Source: Frigididesulfovibrio sp031553235 (GTDB lineage: Bacteria > Desulfobacterota > Desulfovibrionia > Desulfovibrionales > Desulfovibrionaceae). From it: a stretch of DNA of 40,151 nt. The position numbers and the translations under genes were made by a program. This document shows, one piece after another, positions 30,273-37,265 of the stretch. The notes below the pieces were generated by a model that was given only the letters and a program-made list of their open reading frames with translations, had not been told where the DNA came from and ran no database searches. How positions within the stretch are numbered: position 1 is the first letter of the stretch; the number at the start of each line of letters is the position of its first letter. The stretch lies in assembly GCA_031553235.1 (NCBI GenBank), contig JAVBLS010000053.1:1-40151 (forward strand), written 5' to 3'.

Positions 30273-30689
30273 ATGCGCTTCGCCCACGAATGCCGCTCCG
30301 TCTTTCTCGCCCTGCTGCTGACCGCCGCCGGCACGGCCGGCGCGGCCTCCCTGCCCGCCGCCGGCCCGGTCAACGCCTGCGAGGGGCAAGCCCTTATCGA
30401 CGCTTTGGGAGACAGGCTCCTGATCCTGGATGTGCGCACCCGGGAGGAATACGCCCAGGGCCACCTGCCCGGCGCTCTGCCCATTCCGGTGCAGGAACTG
30501 GAAAAACGTCTGGGGGAAATCCCCTCGGGCAGGCCGGTCCTTGTCCTCTGCCGTACCGGCAGACGGGCTGAAATCGCCTGGCAGATGCTGCGGAAGGCTC
30601 GACCAGAGATGACCGCGACCGGCCTCTGGTACCTCAGGGCCATGCCGGAATACAAGCCGGACGGAACGTTCATTTTCCGAGATGAATAG
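30273..30689 (+). CDS. Exported single-domain rhodanese (sulfurtransferase)
   Basis: The 138-aa protein has a signal peptide (VFLALLLTAAGTAGAA) and a complete rhodanese domain. It contains ILDVRTREEYAQGHLPGALP and the active loop VLCRTGRRAE with C93. The six-residue loop fits sulfur transfer, not phosphatase activity. It would act in the periplasm. AAGGAGG lies 6 nt before the ATG, and the same box and GTCGCC spacer precede the broken copy at 28367, so the duplication included the translation start. It is divergent from the CytX-like permease. Confidence 0.88.
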   Translation: MRFAHECRSVFLALLLTAAGTAGAASLPAAGPVNACEGQALIDALGDRLLILDVRTREEYAQGHLPGALPIPVQELEKRLGEIPSGRPVLVLCRTGRRAEIAWQMLRKARPEMTATGLWYLRAMPEYKPDGTFIFRDE

Positions 30690-30746
30690 GTGAAGCACCG
30701 GCCGGGAGCTGTCTCCAAATCAAAGATTTCGCTCCAAGAGCAAGGA

Positions 30747-30809
30747 ATCCGGCCCTTTTGCCAAGGACGTGCACTCTTCTGGTACTCGACGGAGCAAAAA
30801 GGGCCGGAT
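30747..30809. terminator. Long-arm inverted repeat between convergent genes
   Basis: ATCCGGCCCTTTTGC (30747-30761) pairs with GCAAAAAGGGCCGGAT (30794-30809), with one extra A, around a 32-nt loop. It lies between the rhodanese stop (30689) and the minus-strand stop at 30849. The internal T/A tracts allow termination either way, though the loop is long for a classical terminator. Confidence 0.5.
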
Positions 30810-30848
30810 GACGAAGCCGGCGACAAAAAATTCATTGAGAAACAGATC

Positions 30849-31598
30849 CTACGTTGCGGTGTCGACCATTACGCCCGTGGGCAGGTTGCCGGCGTTCTGG
30901 TAAGGCAAAAGCGGCAGGGTCTTTTTACGCTGGACCTTGTAGCTTTCCAGCATGGCTAAAATATTGTCGACCATGCCCGGAACGGCCTCTCCGCTCTGCT
31001 CGGCGGCGCCGGCCGGCGCCGCCCCCGAGCCGCCTGAAACGAAGATGGTCTTGGCCATGAACAACTCATCGTGCCCGTTGTCGAAAAAGTCGTTGAGCGA
31101 GTCGTTCAGGCTGCCGTTCAAGTGATCGATCAGGGAGTCGCCCTCAGCAATGCCGAAGTTTTGGTCCACGAATTTGACCACATTGAGCAGGGCCGCGCTC
31201 AAAGAAGCCTCGTCTACCTCGCCGTCGCCCAGGCTCTTGGCCATCAGCCCCATCATGGACGTACCGGCCTTATCGCCGAATTTTTCGGTCATGTAGGCCA
31301 CGGTGCCGGCCAGGGAAGATTCCAGGCGCTCTGCCGGGGCGTCCAGGTCTTTGGCCGGAACGGCGGCGGCGCCCGCCATGCCTGTGGCCGCGCCTGCACC
31401 CGAAACTGAAGACATGCCTGCCGGCCCGAGGTCCGATTCCGGAGCCGCGGGCTTGGCCGCCGGCACCGGGGCCAGGGCCGAGGTTGGGCGCGCCCGCGAG
31501 ACAATCTCGTGGGCGAAGGCCACGGCCGTCGCGTTGGGCCTGAAGGCCCGCAGGCTATAGCTGCTGTTTCCCGCCAAAATTCCGCTGATCAACGACAT
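30849..31598 (-). CDS. Hypothetical protein, 249 aa, Ala-rich linker and EF-hand-like segment
   Basis: I do not recognise this protein. The N-terminus MSLISGILAGNSSYSLRAF has no signal peptide. It is followed by an Ala/Pro-rich linker (about 40-85), a helical domain (about 90-175) with GDGEVDEASLSAAL, which resembles half an EF-hand, and repeated SLNDSLNDFFDNG. The C-terminal tail, QRKKTLPLLPYQNAGNLPTG, is basic then polar. GGAG 6 nt upstream supports the start. Codon use is like the neighbours, so it is likely real. It is downstream of murJ on the same strand, but murJ ends in a strong terminator, so it is probably a separate unit. A surface or secretion-related role is only a guess. Confidence 0.7.
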   Translation of the reverse strand: MSLISGILAGNSSYSLRAFRPNATAVAFAHEIVSRARPTSALAPVPAAKPAAPESDLGPAGMSSVSGAGAATGMAGAAAVPAKDLDAPAERLESSLAGTVAYMTEKFGDKAGTSMMGLMAKSLGDGEVDEASLSAALLNVVKFVDQNFGIAEGDSLIDHLNGSLNDSLNDFFDNGHDELFMAKTIFVSGGSGAAPAGAAEQSGEAVPGMVDNILAMLESYKVQRKKTLPLLPYQNAGNLPTGVMVDTAT

Positions 31599-31696
31599 GG
31601 CTCACTCCATGTGGCGTTTATCGGCCGGGTCCAAAAAATATTTAGAGCGGGAAAAAAAGCAGAACATTTCAGTTTTTTCAAAATGGAAATACTGCA

Positions 31697-31726
31697 AGGG
31701 GTGTCGTCACGCGTGACGACACCCCT
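31697..31726. terminator. 30-nt perfect palindrome overlapping the murJ stop codon
   Basis: Arms AGGGGTGTCGTCACG / CGTGACGACACCCCT have no loop and are centred on ACGCGT. On the minus strand the left half encodes the last murJ residues and the stop, so the coding end is built into the hairpin. It lacks a U-run on either side, so termination is likely but not certain. Confidence 0.55.
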
Positions 31727-33305
31727 CATTGCCGGCCCGACCCATGGCCCGAGCCAGGAGCAGCAGCAGGGGCTCCAACAGGCGCGGGGCAAAGATCCGG
31801 CCCAGGCCGAGGTACACGGGCAAAAAGGCGCAGCCCCCGGCCACAATCTGCCAGAAGGCCCGCCACAGATGGTGGACGCCGGAGAGCAGCGTGCCGGCAT
31901 ACCATTGGGCGACCCAGGCCGCGCCGGCCGCCGGCAGACAGAAGGCCAGGCAGATCAGGCCCAGGCGCAGAAGGCCGGCTGTGCCTTCCGGGCCGTGGCG
32001 CCGGATGCGCACCAGGCTGAGGATCAGCAGGTACAAAACCACACCCAGGGTACCGGCCAGGGCAACACCCAGGGCGCCCAGGCGCTCGGCCCCGAAGTAA
32101 TACAGGGGCAGAGCCAGAATTGTGGCCCCCGTGCCGGCCAGGGCCGGGGTCAGGGTGTCCTTGTGGGCGTAAAAGGACCGGCTGATCAATTGCTGCGCGC
32201 TCCAGAAGGCCACGCCCAACAGCATCACGGCCAGCAGCACCCCCGAGGTCGTGGCCGCCTCGGCCGTAAAGTCGCCCTGCTGGAAGATCAGGCGCATCAC
32301 AGGCTCGGCCGTGGCCGCCAGCCCCAGGGACACGGGCAGGGCCACGAGCACGGTGCTGCGGATGGCCCGGTTCAGGGCCAGGTCAAAGCCCGGCTTGTCG
32401 CCCGAAGCCGCCAGCGAGGCCAGAAAGGGGAACGAGGCCACGCCCGCGGCCTGGGCCACCACGCCCACGGGCACCAGCATGATCCGCCGGGCATAGTTCA
32501 GCAGGCTGACCCCGCCGTCGCCGGTCAGGGAGCCGAAAATGCGCACAAACTGCTCGTCCAGAGCCACGATGGACTGCCCGAGCATCAGGGGCAGGGCCAG
32601 GAGCAGCAGGGTCTTGAGCATGGGGTGGCGGAAGTTCGGCTTAAAGGCCGGGCCGCCCGCGCGCACGGCCAGGGCCGGCATCAGGAAACTGCCCAGAAAG
32701 GACCCCACGAGCACGCCCCAGCAAAAGCCTTCCATACCTCCGGCCGGGCTCAGGTGCAGGCCGATGAACCCGCAGATGATGATCCCGCCGTTGTAGATCA
32801 GCGGGCTGAGCACCGGCACGGTAAACTGCCGACGGTAATAGAGCAGAGCCGTGAAGCAGGCCCCGGGCAAAAAAAAGACCTGGGCCGGCAGGATGATCCG
32901 CAAAAAGTGGCTGAGCCGGGCCAAGGCCGGGGGCTCAAAGCCGGGCGCGGCCACCGCGGCCAGTTCCGGAGCGAACCACCAGGCGGCCAGGGTCAGCAGA
33001 AAGATGGCCGTAAAGGACCAGCACACGGCGGCGGAAAAGAGCTTTCGCCCGCTTTCTTCGCCTTGATGAAAGGCCGAGGCCAGAAGCGGCACCAGGGTGA
33101 CGGAAAAGTAGCCGCCGGCCAGCAGATAGCCGAGAAAATCCGGCACCACAAAGGCGGCGAAATAAATGTCCGCCTCGGGGCCGGCCCCGAAATAGTAGGA
33201 AATGACCTTGTCTCGAACCAACCCCAGAATACGGGACAAGAAAACCCCGGCCCCCAGAGCCAGAGCGGCTGTGCCCATATTCAGCCTGCGCGTGGCGAAC
33301 TTCAT
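31707..33305 (-). CDS. murJ: Lipid II flippase MurJ (MviN)
   Basis: The 532-aa protein has about 14 transmembrane helices and belongs to the MOP/MATE-like superfamily. It flips the peptidoglycan precursor lipid II across the inner membrane. The N-terminal segment LGAGVFLSRILGLVRDKVIS and FGAGPEADIYFAAFVVPDFL are characteristic of MurJ, including the conserved Arg residues of the central cavity. RIFGSLTGDGGVSLLNYARR and FYAHKDTLTP follow in the usual order. The start at 33305 has AAGG 5 nt upstream. It is transcribed away from the tRNA-tig unit. Confidence 0.94.
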   Translation of the reverse strand: MKFATRRLNMGTAALALGAGVFLSRILGLVRDKVISYYFGAGPEADIYFAAFVVPDFLGYLLAGGYFSVTLVPLLASAFHQGEESGRKLFSAAVCWSFTAIFLLTLAAWWFAPELAAVAAPGFEPPALARLSHFLRIILPAQVFFLPGACFTALLYYRRQFTVPVLSPLIYNGGIIICGFIGLHLSPAGGMEGFCWGVLVGSFLGSFLMPALAVRAGGPAFKPNFRHPMLKTLLLLALPLMLGQSIVALDEQFVRIFGSLTGDGGVSLLNYARRIMLVPVGVVAQAAGVASFPFLASLAASGDKPGFDLALNRAIRSTVLVALPVSLGLAATAEPVMRLIFQQGDFTAEAATTSGVLLAVMLLGVAFWSAQQLISRSFYAHKDTLTPALAGTGATILALPLYYFGAERLGALGVALAGTLGVVLYLLILSLVRIRRHGPEGTAGLLRLGLICLAFCLPAAGAAWVAQWYAGTLLSGVHHLWRAFWQIVAGGCAFLPVYLGLGRIFAPRLLEPLLLLLARAMGRAGNEGCRHA

Positions 33306-33323
33306 GCGGCCTTCTTACGGCAT

Positions 33324-33375
33324 TGCCGGCCCGGGCGCAATGAGACGCCGCGGAGCGCTCGCGCCCGGGCCGGCA
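33324..33375. other. 15-bp perfect stem upstream of murJ
   Basis: TGCCGGCCCGGGCGC (33324-33338) is perfectly complementary to GCGCCCGGGCCGGCA (33361-33375) with a 22-nt loop. It lies in the murJ 5' region about 19 nt from its ATG, with no T-run. It might form in the murJ leader RNA or simply be a palindromic repeat. The rest of 33306-33562 holds the tRNA promoter and no gene. Confidence 0.5.
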
Positions 33376-33475
33376 TAGGCCGGCCGGCGAGAGCCTCTCT
33401 CGCCCCTCTGCTGGAAGGACACGGGCGTCCCGCAAACGCGACACTTTGCACCGTCCTCCGCACACTCATTCTGAT

Positions 33476-33504
33476 TTGACAGCACCCATGCAGAGGGATA
33501 TTGT
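33476..33504 (+). promoter_or_regulatory. Sigma-70 promoter of tRNA-Leu
   Basis: A perfect TTGACA (33476-33481) is followed after 17 nt by TATTGT (33499-33504). The tRNA starts about 58 nt downstream. Trigger factor follows the tRNA closely and may be read from the same promoter. Confidence 0.7.
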
Positions 33505-33562
33505 ACTCCGCCCGCCATACAGGGTGCGGCGCCGCGCTTTTGCCTCGGCCCGACCGGCCAGT

Positions 33563-33645
33563 GCGAGAGTGGCGGAATTGGTAGACGCACCAGATTTAGG
33601 ATCTGGCGCTTCGGCGTGGGGGTTCAACTCCCCCCTCTCGCACCA
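33563..33645 (+). tRNA. tRNA-Leu (anticodon UAG)
   Basis: The cloverleaf is complete, with acceptor stem GCGAGAG / CTCTCGC, D-loop with AATTGGTAGACGC, anticodon stem CCAGA / TCTGG and anticodon TAG at 33597-33599. There is a short variable arm and a T-arm GGGGGTTCAACTCCCCC. CCA is encoded. The GCGCTTCGGCGT variable arm fits a class II leucine tRNA. It reads CUN codons. Confidence 0.96.
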
Positions 33646-33686
33646 CACCGGCCCGCGCGCCGCAAATTATAAGGAGTCCTTTGTCC

Positions 33687-35009
33687 ATGCAGTACACCCA
33701 GGAAGACATCTCCCCGGTCAAAAAAAAGATCACCATCACCGTTCCGGAAGAAGAGTGCGAGGCGGCTCTCGGCACCGCCGTGGCCATGTACCGCACCAAC
33801 CTCACCCTGGACGGCTTCCGTAAAGGCAAGGTGCCTTCCTCTCTGGTGGAAAAACGTTTCCAAAAGGAAATTACCCACGAAGCCACGACCGACCTTGTCA
33901 ACGTGCACATCAACGAGATCATCGGCGAGAGCAAGCTCGCCCCGGTCTCGCGCATCGACTTTGACGGCGGCGAAATCGAGCGGGGCAAAGAGTTTGTCTA
34001 TTCCATCTCCTTTGAGATCATGCCCGCATTCGAGCTGCCCCCCTACGTCGGCTTTGCCGTGGAGCGCGAAGAAGCGGTTGTGGACGAAGCGGAAGTGGAT
34101 GCGGTGATCGAGCGCGTGCGCGGCAACATGGCCGAGTTTGTGGACGTGACCGAAGCCCGCAGGCCCGGCGACGGCGACATCGCCGTGGTGGATTTCGAAG
34201 CCTTTGACGACAAGGGCAAGTCCATTCCGGGCATCAAGGCCGAGAACTTCCAGATTACCCTGGGCGAAGGCCAGACCATTGAAGACTTTGAAAAGCTGAT
34301 TCGCAATCTGCTGCCCGGCGAAAACAAAGAAGCACCCTGCTCTTTTCCGGCCGACTTCTTCAACCCCGAGTTTGCCGGCAAGACCATGACCATGAAGGCC
34401 GCGCTCAAGGGCATCAAGCAGAAGAAACTGCCCGAACTGGACGAGGCCTTTGCCAAAAAAGCGGGCAACTTCGAGTCCATGGACAAGCTGCGCGAGAGCG
34501 TGCGCGAGTCGTATATCCGCAGCCGCGCCGACCTGAACAAATCCGAAGCCCAAAAGCAGATCCTTGACGGGCTGCTCAAGCTGGTGGACTTCCCCCTGCC
34601 CGAGAGCATGGTCGCGAGCCACGTAAACATCCTGGTGGGCGACATCGTCGACCGGCTGGAACGCCAGGGCAAGGGCCTGGCCGCCATCGGCAAGACCGAG
34701 GCCGACCTGCGGGTCGAAGTCGCCTCCGAGGCGGAAACACGCACCCGTTCACAGATTCTGCTGCTGCAAATCGCCCGGGCCGAGAACCTGGAAGTGAGCG
34801 AGGGCGAAGTGGATTTGGCCCTGCACCGCATGGCCGCCCAGGTTGGTCAGGAATTTGCCGCGGTCAAGGAATATTACACCCGCAACAACCTGCTGTTTGC
34901 TCTGCGCGACCGGTTGCTGGCCGACAAAGCCATGGATACCATCCTGGAAAAGGCCGCCGTGACCATGGTGCCGCCCAAGCCGAAGCAGGAAGTGGAAAAA
35001 ACGGAATAA
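33687..35009 (+). CDS. tig: Trigger factor (ribosome-associated chaperone and prolyl isomerase)
   Basis: The 440-aa protein has an N-terminal ribosome-binding domain with the signature LDGFRKGKVPSSLV, a FKBP-type domain (about 150-245) and a helical C-terminal chaperone domain. It binds near the ribosomal exit tunnel and protects nascent chains. The ATG at 33687 is preceded by AAGGAG at 10 nt; a TTG two codons earlier is an alternative start at a shorter spacing. It begins the tig-clpP-clpX-lon block and lies 41 nt after the tRNA. It ends with its own terminator. Confidence 0.96.
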   Translation: MQYTQEDISPVKKKITITVPEEECEAALGTAVAMYRTNLTLDGFRKGKVPSSLVEKRFQKEITHEATTDLVNVHINEIIGESKLAPVSRIDFDGGEIERGKEFVYSISFEIMPAFELPPYVGFAVEREEAVVDEAEVDAVIERVRGNMAEFVDVTEARRPGDGDIAVVDFEAFDDKGKSIPGIKAENFQITLGEGQTIEDFEKLIRNLLPGENKEAPCSFPADFFNPEFAGKTMTMKAALKGIKQKKLPELDEAFAKKAGNFESMDKLRESVRESYIRSRADLNKSEAQKQILDGLLKLVDFPLPESMVASHVNILVGDIVDRLERQGKGLAAIGKTEADLRVEVASEAETRTRSQILLLQIARAENLEVSEGEVDLALHRMAAQVGQEFAAVKEYYTRNNLLFALRDRLLADKAMDTILEKAAVTMVPPKPKQEVEKTE

Positions 35010-35029
35010 CGGTATTGCTTGAACGTCGG

Positions 35030-35060
35030 GTTGGGGGACATCGTCCCCCAACTTTGCTTT
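35030..35060 (+). terminator. Rho-independent terminator after tig
   Basis: Stem GTTGGGGGAC / GTCCCCCAAC (10 bp, 3-nt loop) is followed by TTTGCTTT. It separates tig from clpP, so clpP needs its own promoter. Confidence 0.8.
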
Positions 35061-35089
35061 CGGGCAATGCCTGATTTTTCCATCCGGCC

Positions 35090-35118
35090 TTGTCCTTTTA
35101 TTTTTTAGGCCTTACACT
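35090..35118 (+). promoter_or_regulatory. Candidate clpP promoter
   Basis: TTGTCC (35090-35095), 17 nt, TACACT (35113-35118) is a moderate sigma-70 match lying between the tig terminator and clpP. Just downstream, GG at 35130-35131 and GC at 35142-35143 are 10 nt apart in TTTGGCCCGATTCATGCAT, which fits the sigma-54 -24/-12 pattern. Either could be used. No CIRCE element was found. Confidence 0.4.
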
Positions 35119-35186
35119 AGGACGTGTTTGGCCCGATTCATGCATAGTTGTTTCAGCCGTCGTCATGCCGACAAGGAGACACCCCC

Positions 35187-35792
35187 ATGCCGATCCCAAT
35201 GGTCATCGAAACCACCGGCCGCACCGAGCGCGCCTACGACATTTACTCCCGCCTGCTCAAAGATCGCATCGTGCTGCTTGGGGAGGCCGTGGACGACCAT
35301 ACCGCTTCACTGATTTGCGCCCAACTGCTGTTTCTGGAATCCGAAGACCCGGAAAAAGAAATCTACCTCTACATCAACTCTCCGGGCGGGCTGGTCACGG
35401 CCGGGCTGGCCATTTACGACACCATGCAGTACATCACCTGCCCCGTGGCCACCCTGTGCATGGGCCAGGCCGCGAGCATGGGCGCGCTGCTGCTGGCCGC
35501 CGGCACCAAGGGCATGCGCTACGCTTTGCCGCACAGCCGCATCATGATTCACCAGCCGTCAGGTGGTTTCAGAGGCCAAGCCACGGATATTGAAATTCAC
35601 GCCAAAGAAACCTTGCGCCTGAAAGACACCCTGAACAAGATCATGGCCTCGCACACGGGCCAGACCCCGGAGCGCATCGCCGAACTCACCGAGCGCGACA
35701 ATTTTCTGGGCGGCGAAGAAGCCGTCGCCCTCGGGCTCATCGACCGGGTGCTGACCTCGCGCGAAGACCTGGCGGCCGACGGCGGGAAGTAA
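35187..35792 (+). CDS. clpP: ATP-dependent Clp protease proteolytic subunit
   Basis: The 201-aa serine protease forms the ClpP tetradecamer that degrades substrates fed by ClpX or ClpA. The catalytic triad is S97 (GQAASMGA), H122 (RIMIHQP) and D171 (TERDNF), at standard spacing. The N-terminal MVIETTGRTERAYDIYSRLL is the usual start. AAGGAG lies 8 nt upstream of the ATG at 35187. It is followed by clpX. Confidence 0.97.
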   Translation: MPIPMVIETTGRTERAYDIYSRLLKDRIVLLGEAVDDHTASLICAQLLFLESEDPEKEIYLYINSPGGLVTAGLAIYDTMQYITCPVATLCMGQAASMGALLLAAGTKGMRYALPHSRIMIHQPSGGFRGQATDIEIHAKETLRLKDTLNKIMASHTGQTPERIAELTERDNFLGGEEAVALGLIDRVLTSREDLAADGGK

Positions 35793-35833
35793 TTCCCATA
35801 TTGAGCAAAACCTGCTTTAATCACCCAAAAATT

Positions 35834-35896
35834 GCGCGGTAGGGATGCCGCGCCGGAATGTGGATATTCCGAAAGGCTGCGGGCGAAGCCGCAGCC
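35834..35896 (+). other. Three hairpins in the clpP-clpX gap
   Basis: The 146-nt gap holds GCGCGG / CCGCGC (35834-35853), GGAAT / ATTCC (35855-35870) and GGCTGCGG / CCGCAGCC (35875-35896) in a row. None has a U-run, so clpX is probably still read from the clpP promoter. The hairpins may mark an RNA processing site that sets different levels of the two subunits. Confidence 0.45.
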
Positions 35897-35938
35897 GCCC
35901 GGCCGGTCCGGGGATCCATATCATCACGGGAGATCATC

Positions 35939-37216
35939 ATGGCCAAGAAAAACGACACGCCGGGCGAACAGCTGCGCTGCGCCTTTTGCGATAAAGACGA
36001 CAGTCAGGCCAAGCGCCTGATCAAGGGCAACGACGGCGTCTGTATTTGCGACGAATGCGTGGCCCTGTGCAATGATATCATTGCCGGACAGGCGGCCGAG
36101 GAAGTAAAGGAAAAGGGAGGCCTGCCCACTCCCGAAGAGATCAAAACCCGGCTGGATGAATACGTCATCGGCCAGCATCAGGCCAAAAAGATTCTCGCCG
36201 TGGCGGTGCACAACCACTACAAGCGGGTTTACTACAAGGCCGCACTGGGTCCCGACGTGGAACTGGAAAAGAGCAATATCCTGCTCATGGGCCCCTCGGG
36301 CAGCGGTAAAACCTTGCTGGCCAAGACTCTTGCCAGAATCCTCAACGTTCCCTTCGCCATCGCCGACGCCACCACCCTGACCGAGGCGGGCTACGTGGGC
36401 GAGGATGTGGAAAACATCCTGGTACAGCTCCTGCAAAACGCGGAATACGATCTGGACGCGGCCTCGCGCGGGATTATCTATATTGACGAGATCGACAAGA
36501 TCTCCCGCAAGGGCGACAGCCCCTCAATCACTCGGGACGTCTCGGGCGAGGGCGTGCAGCAGGCTTTGCTGAAGATCATTGAAGGCACCCTGGCCAACGT
36601 GCCGCCCAAAGGCGGACGCAAGCATCCGCAGCAGGAATACATCCGCCTGGATACCTCGAACATTCTGTTCATTCTGGGCGGGGCCTTCGTGGGCCTGGAC
36701 AAGCTGATAGAACAGCGCACCCGCGGGCGGGCCATGGGCTTTGGCGCGCGCATCGAGGGCAAGGAGGCCAAAGAAAAACACAAAGAGCCGACCGGCGATC
36801 TCCTGACCAAGGTGCACCCCAACGACCTGGTGAAGTTCGGCCTGATTCCCGAATTCGTCGGCCGTATTCCGGTGCTCACCCACTTGGACGAACTCAGTGA
36901 AGAAGACCTGGTGCGAGTGCTCACTGAACCGAAAAACGCCTTGGTCAAGCAGTACCAGAAACTGTTCGAGTTGGACGGCGTGACCTTGCGTTTTACTCAA
37001 GACGCCTTGACCACAGTGGCAAAAAAAGCCATGGAGCAGAAAACCGGAGCCAGGGGCCTGCGCAACGTGCTGGAGTCTGCCATGTTGGACATCATGTACA
37101 CTCTGCCTTCGCAGACCGGCCTCAAAGAGTGCGTGATCAACGCCTCGGTGGTGGAAAAAAGTAAACCGCCGCTGCTGATCTTCGATACCGACGCCCAGGG
37201 GGCCGCCGGAGCATAG
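35939..37216 (+). CDS. clpX: ATP-dependent Clp protease ATPase subunit ClpX
   Basis: The 425-aa AAA+ unfoldase recognises substrates for ClpP. It has a zinc-binding domain with C14, C17, C37 and C40 (LRCAFC and CICDEC). Walker A is GPSGSGKTLLAKT, the pore loop GYVGEDVE, Walker B IIYIDEIDKI, and sensor residues occur in FGLIPEFVGRIPV and KTGARGLRNVLE. The start at 35939 has GGGAGA upstream. It is followed at 49 nt by lon; that gap holds a small CCGGAA / TTCCGG hairpin. Confidence 0.97.
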   Translation: MAKKNDTPGEQLRCAFCDKDDSQAKRLIKGNDGVCICDECVALCNDIIAGQAAEEVKEKGGLPTPEEIKTRLDEYVIGQHQAKKILAVAVHNHYKRVYYKAALGPDVELEKSNILLMGPSGSGKTLLAKTLARILNVPFAIADATTLTEAGYVGEDVENILVQLLQNAEYDLDAASRGIIYIDEIDKISRKGDSPSITRDVSGEGVQQALLKIIEGTLANVPPKGGRKHPQQEYIRLDTSNILFILGGAFVGLDKLIEQRTRGRAMGFGARIEGKEAKEKHKEPTGDLLTKVHPNDLVKFGLIPEFVGRIPVLTHLDELSEEDLVRVLTEPKNALVKQYQKLFELDGVTLRFTQDALTTVAKKAMEQKTGARGLRNVLESAMLDIMYTLPSQTGLKECVINASVVEKSKPPLLIFDTDAQGAAGA

Positions 37217-37265
37217 CCGGAACGGCCGCCGTTTCCGGTCGCAAGGTATTTTTCAGGAGCCATAC

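Noticed and set aside
31642..31672. TTAGAGCGGGAAAAAAAGCAGAACATTTC upstream of the 249-aa gene as another palindromic element
   Set aside because: It begins like the family (TAGAGCGG, as after ltaE) but has no opposite terminus or clear dyad; too weak to call.
35010..35186. CIRCE or other heat-shock operator before clpP
   Set aside because: No TTAGCACTC / GAGTGCTAA pair is present.
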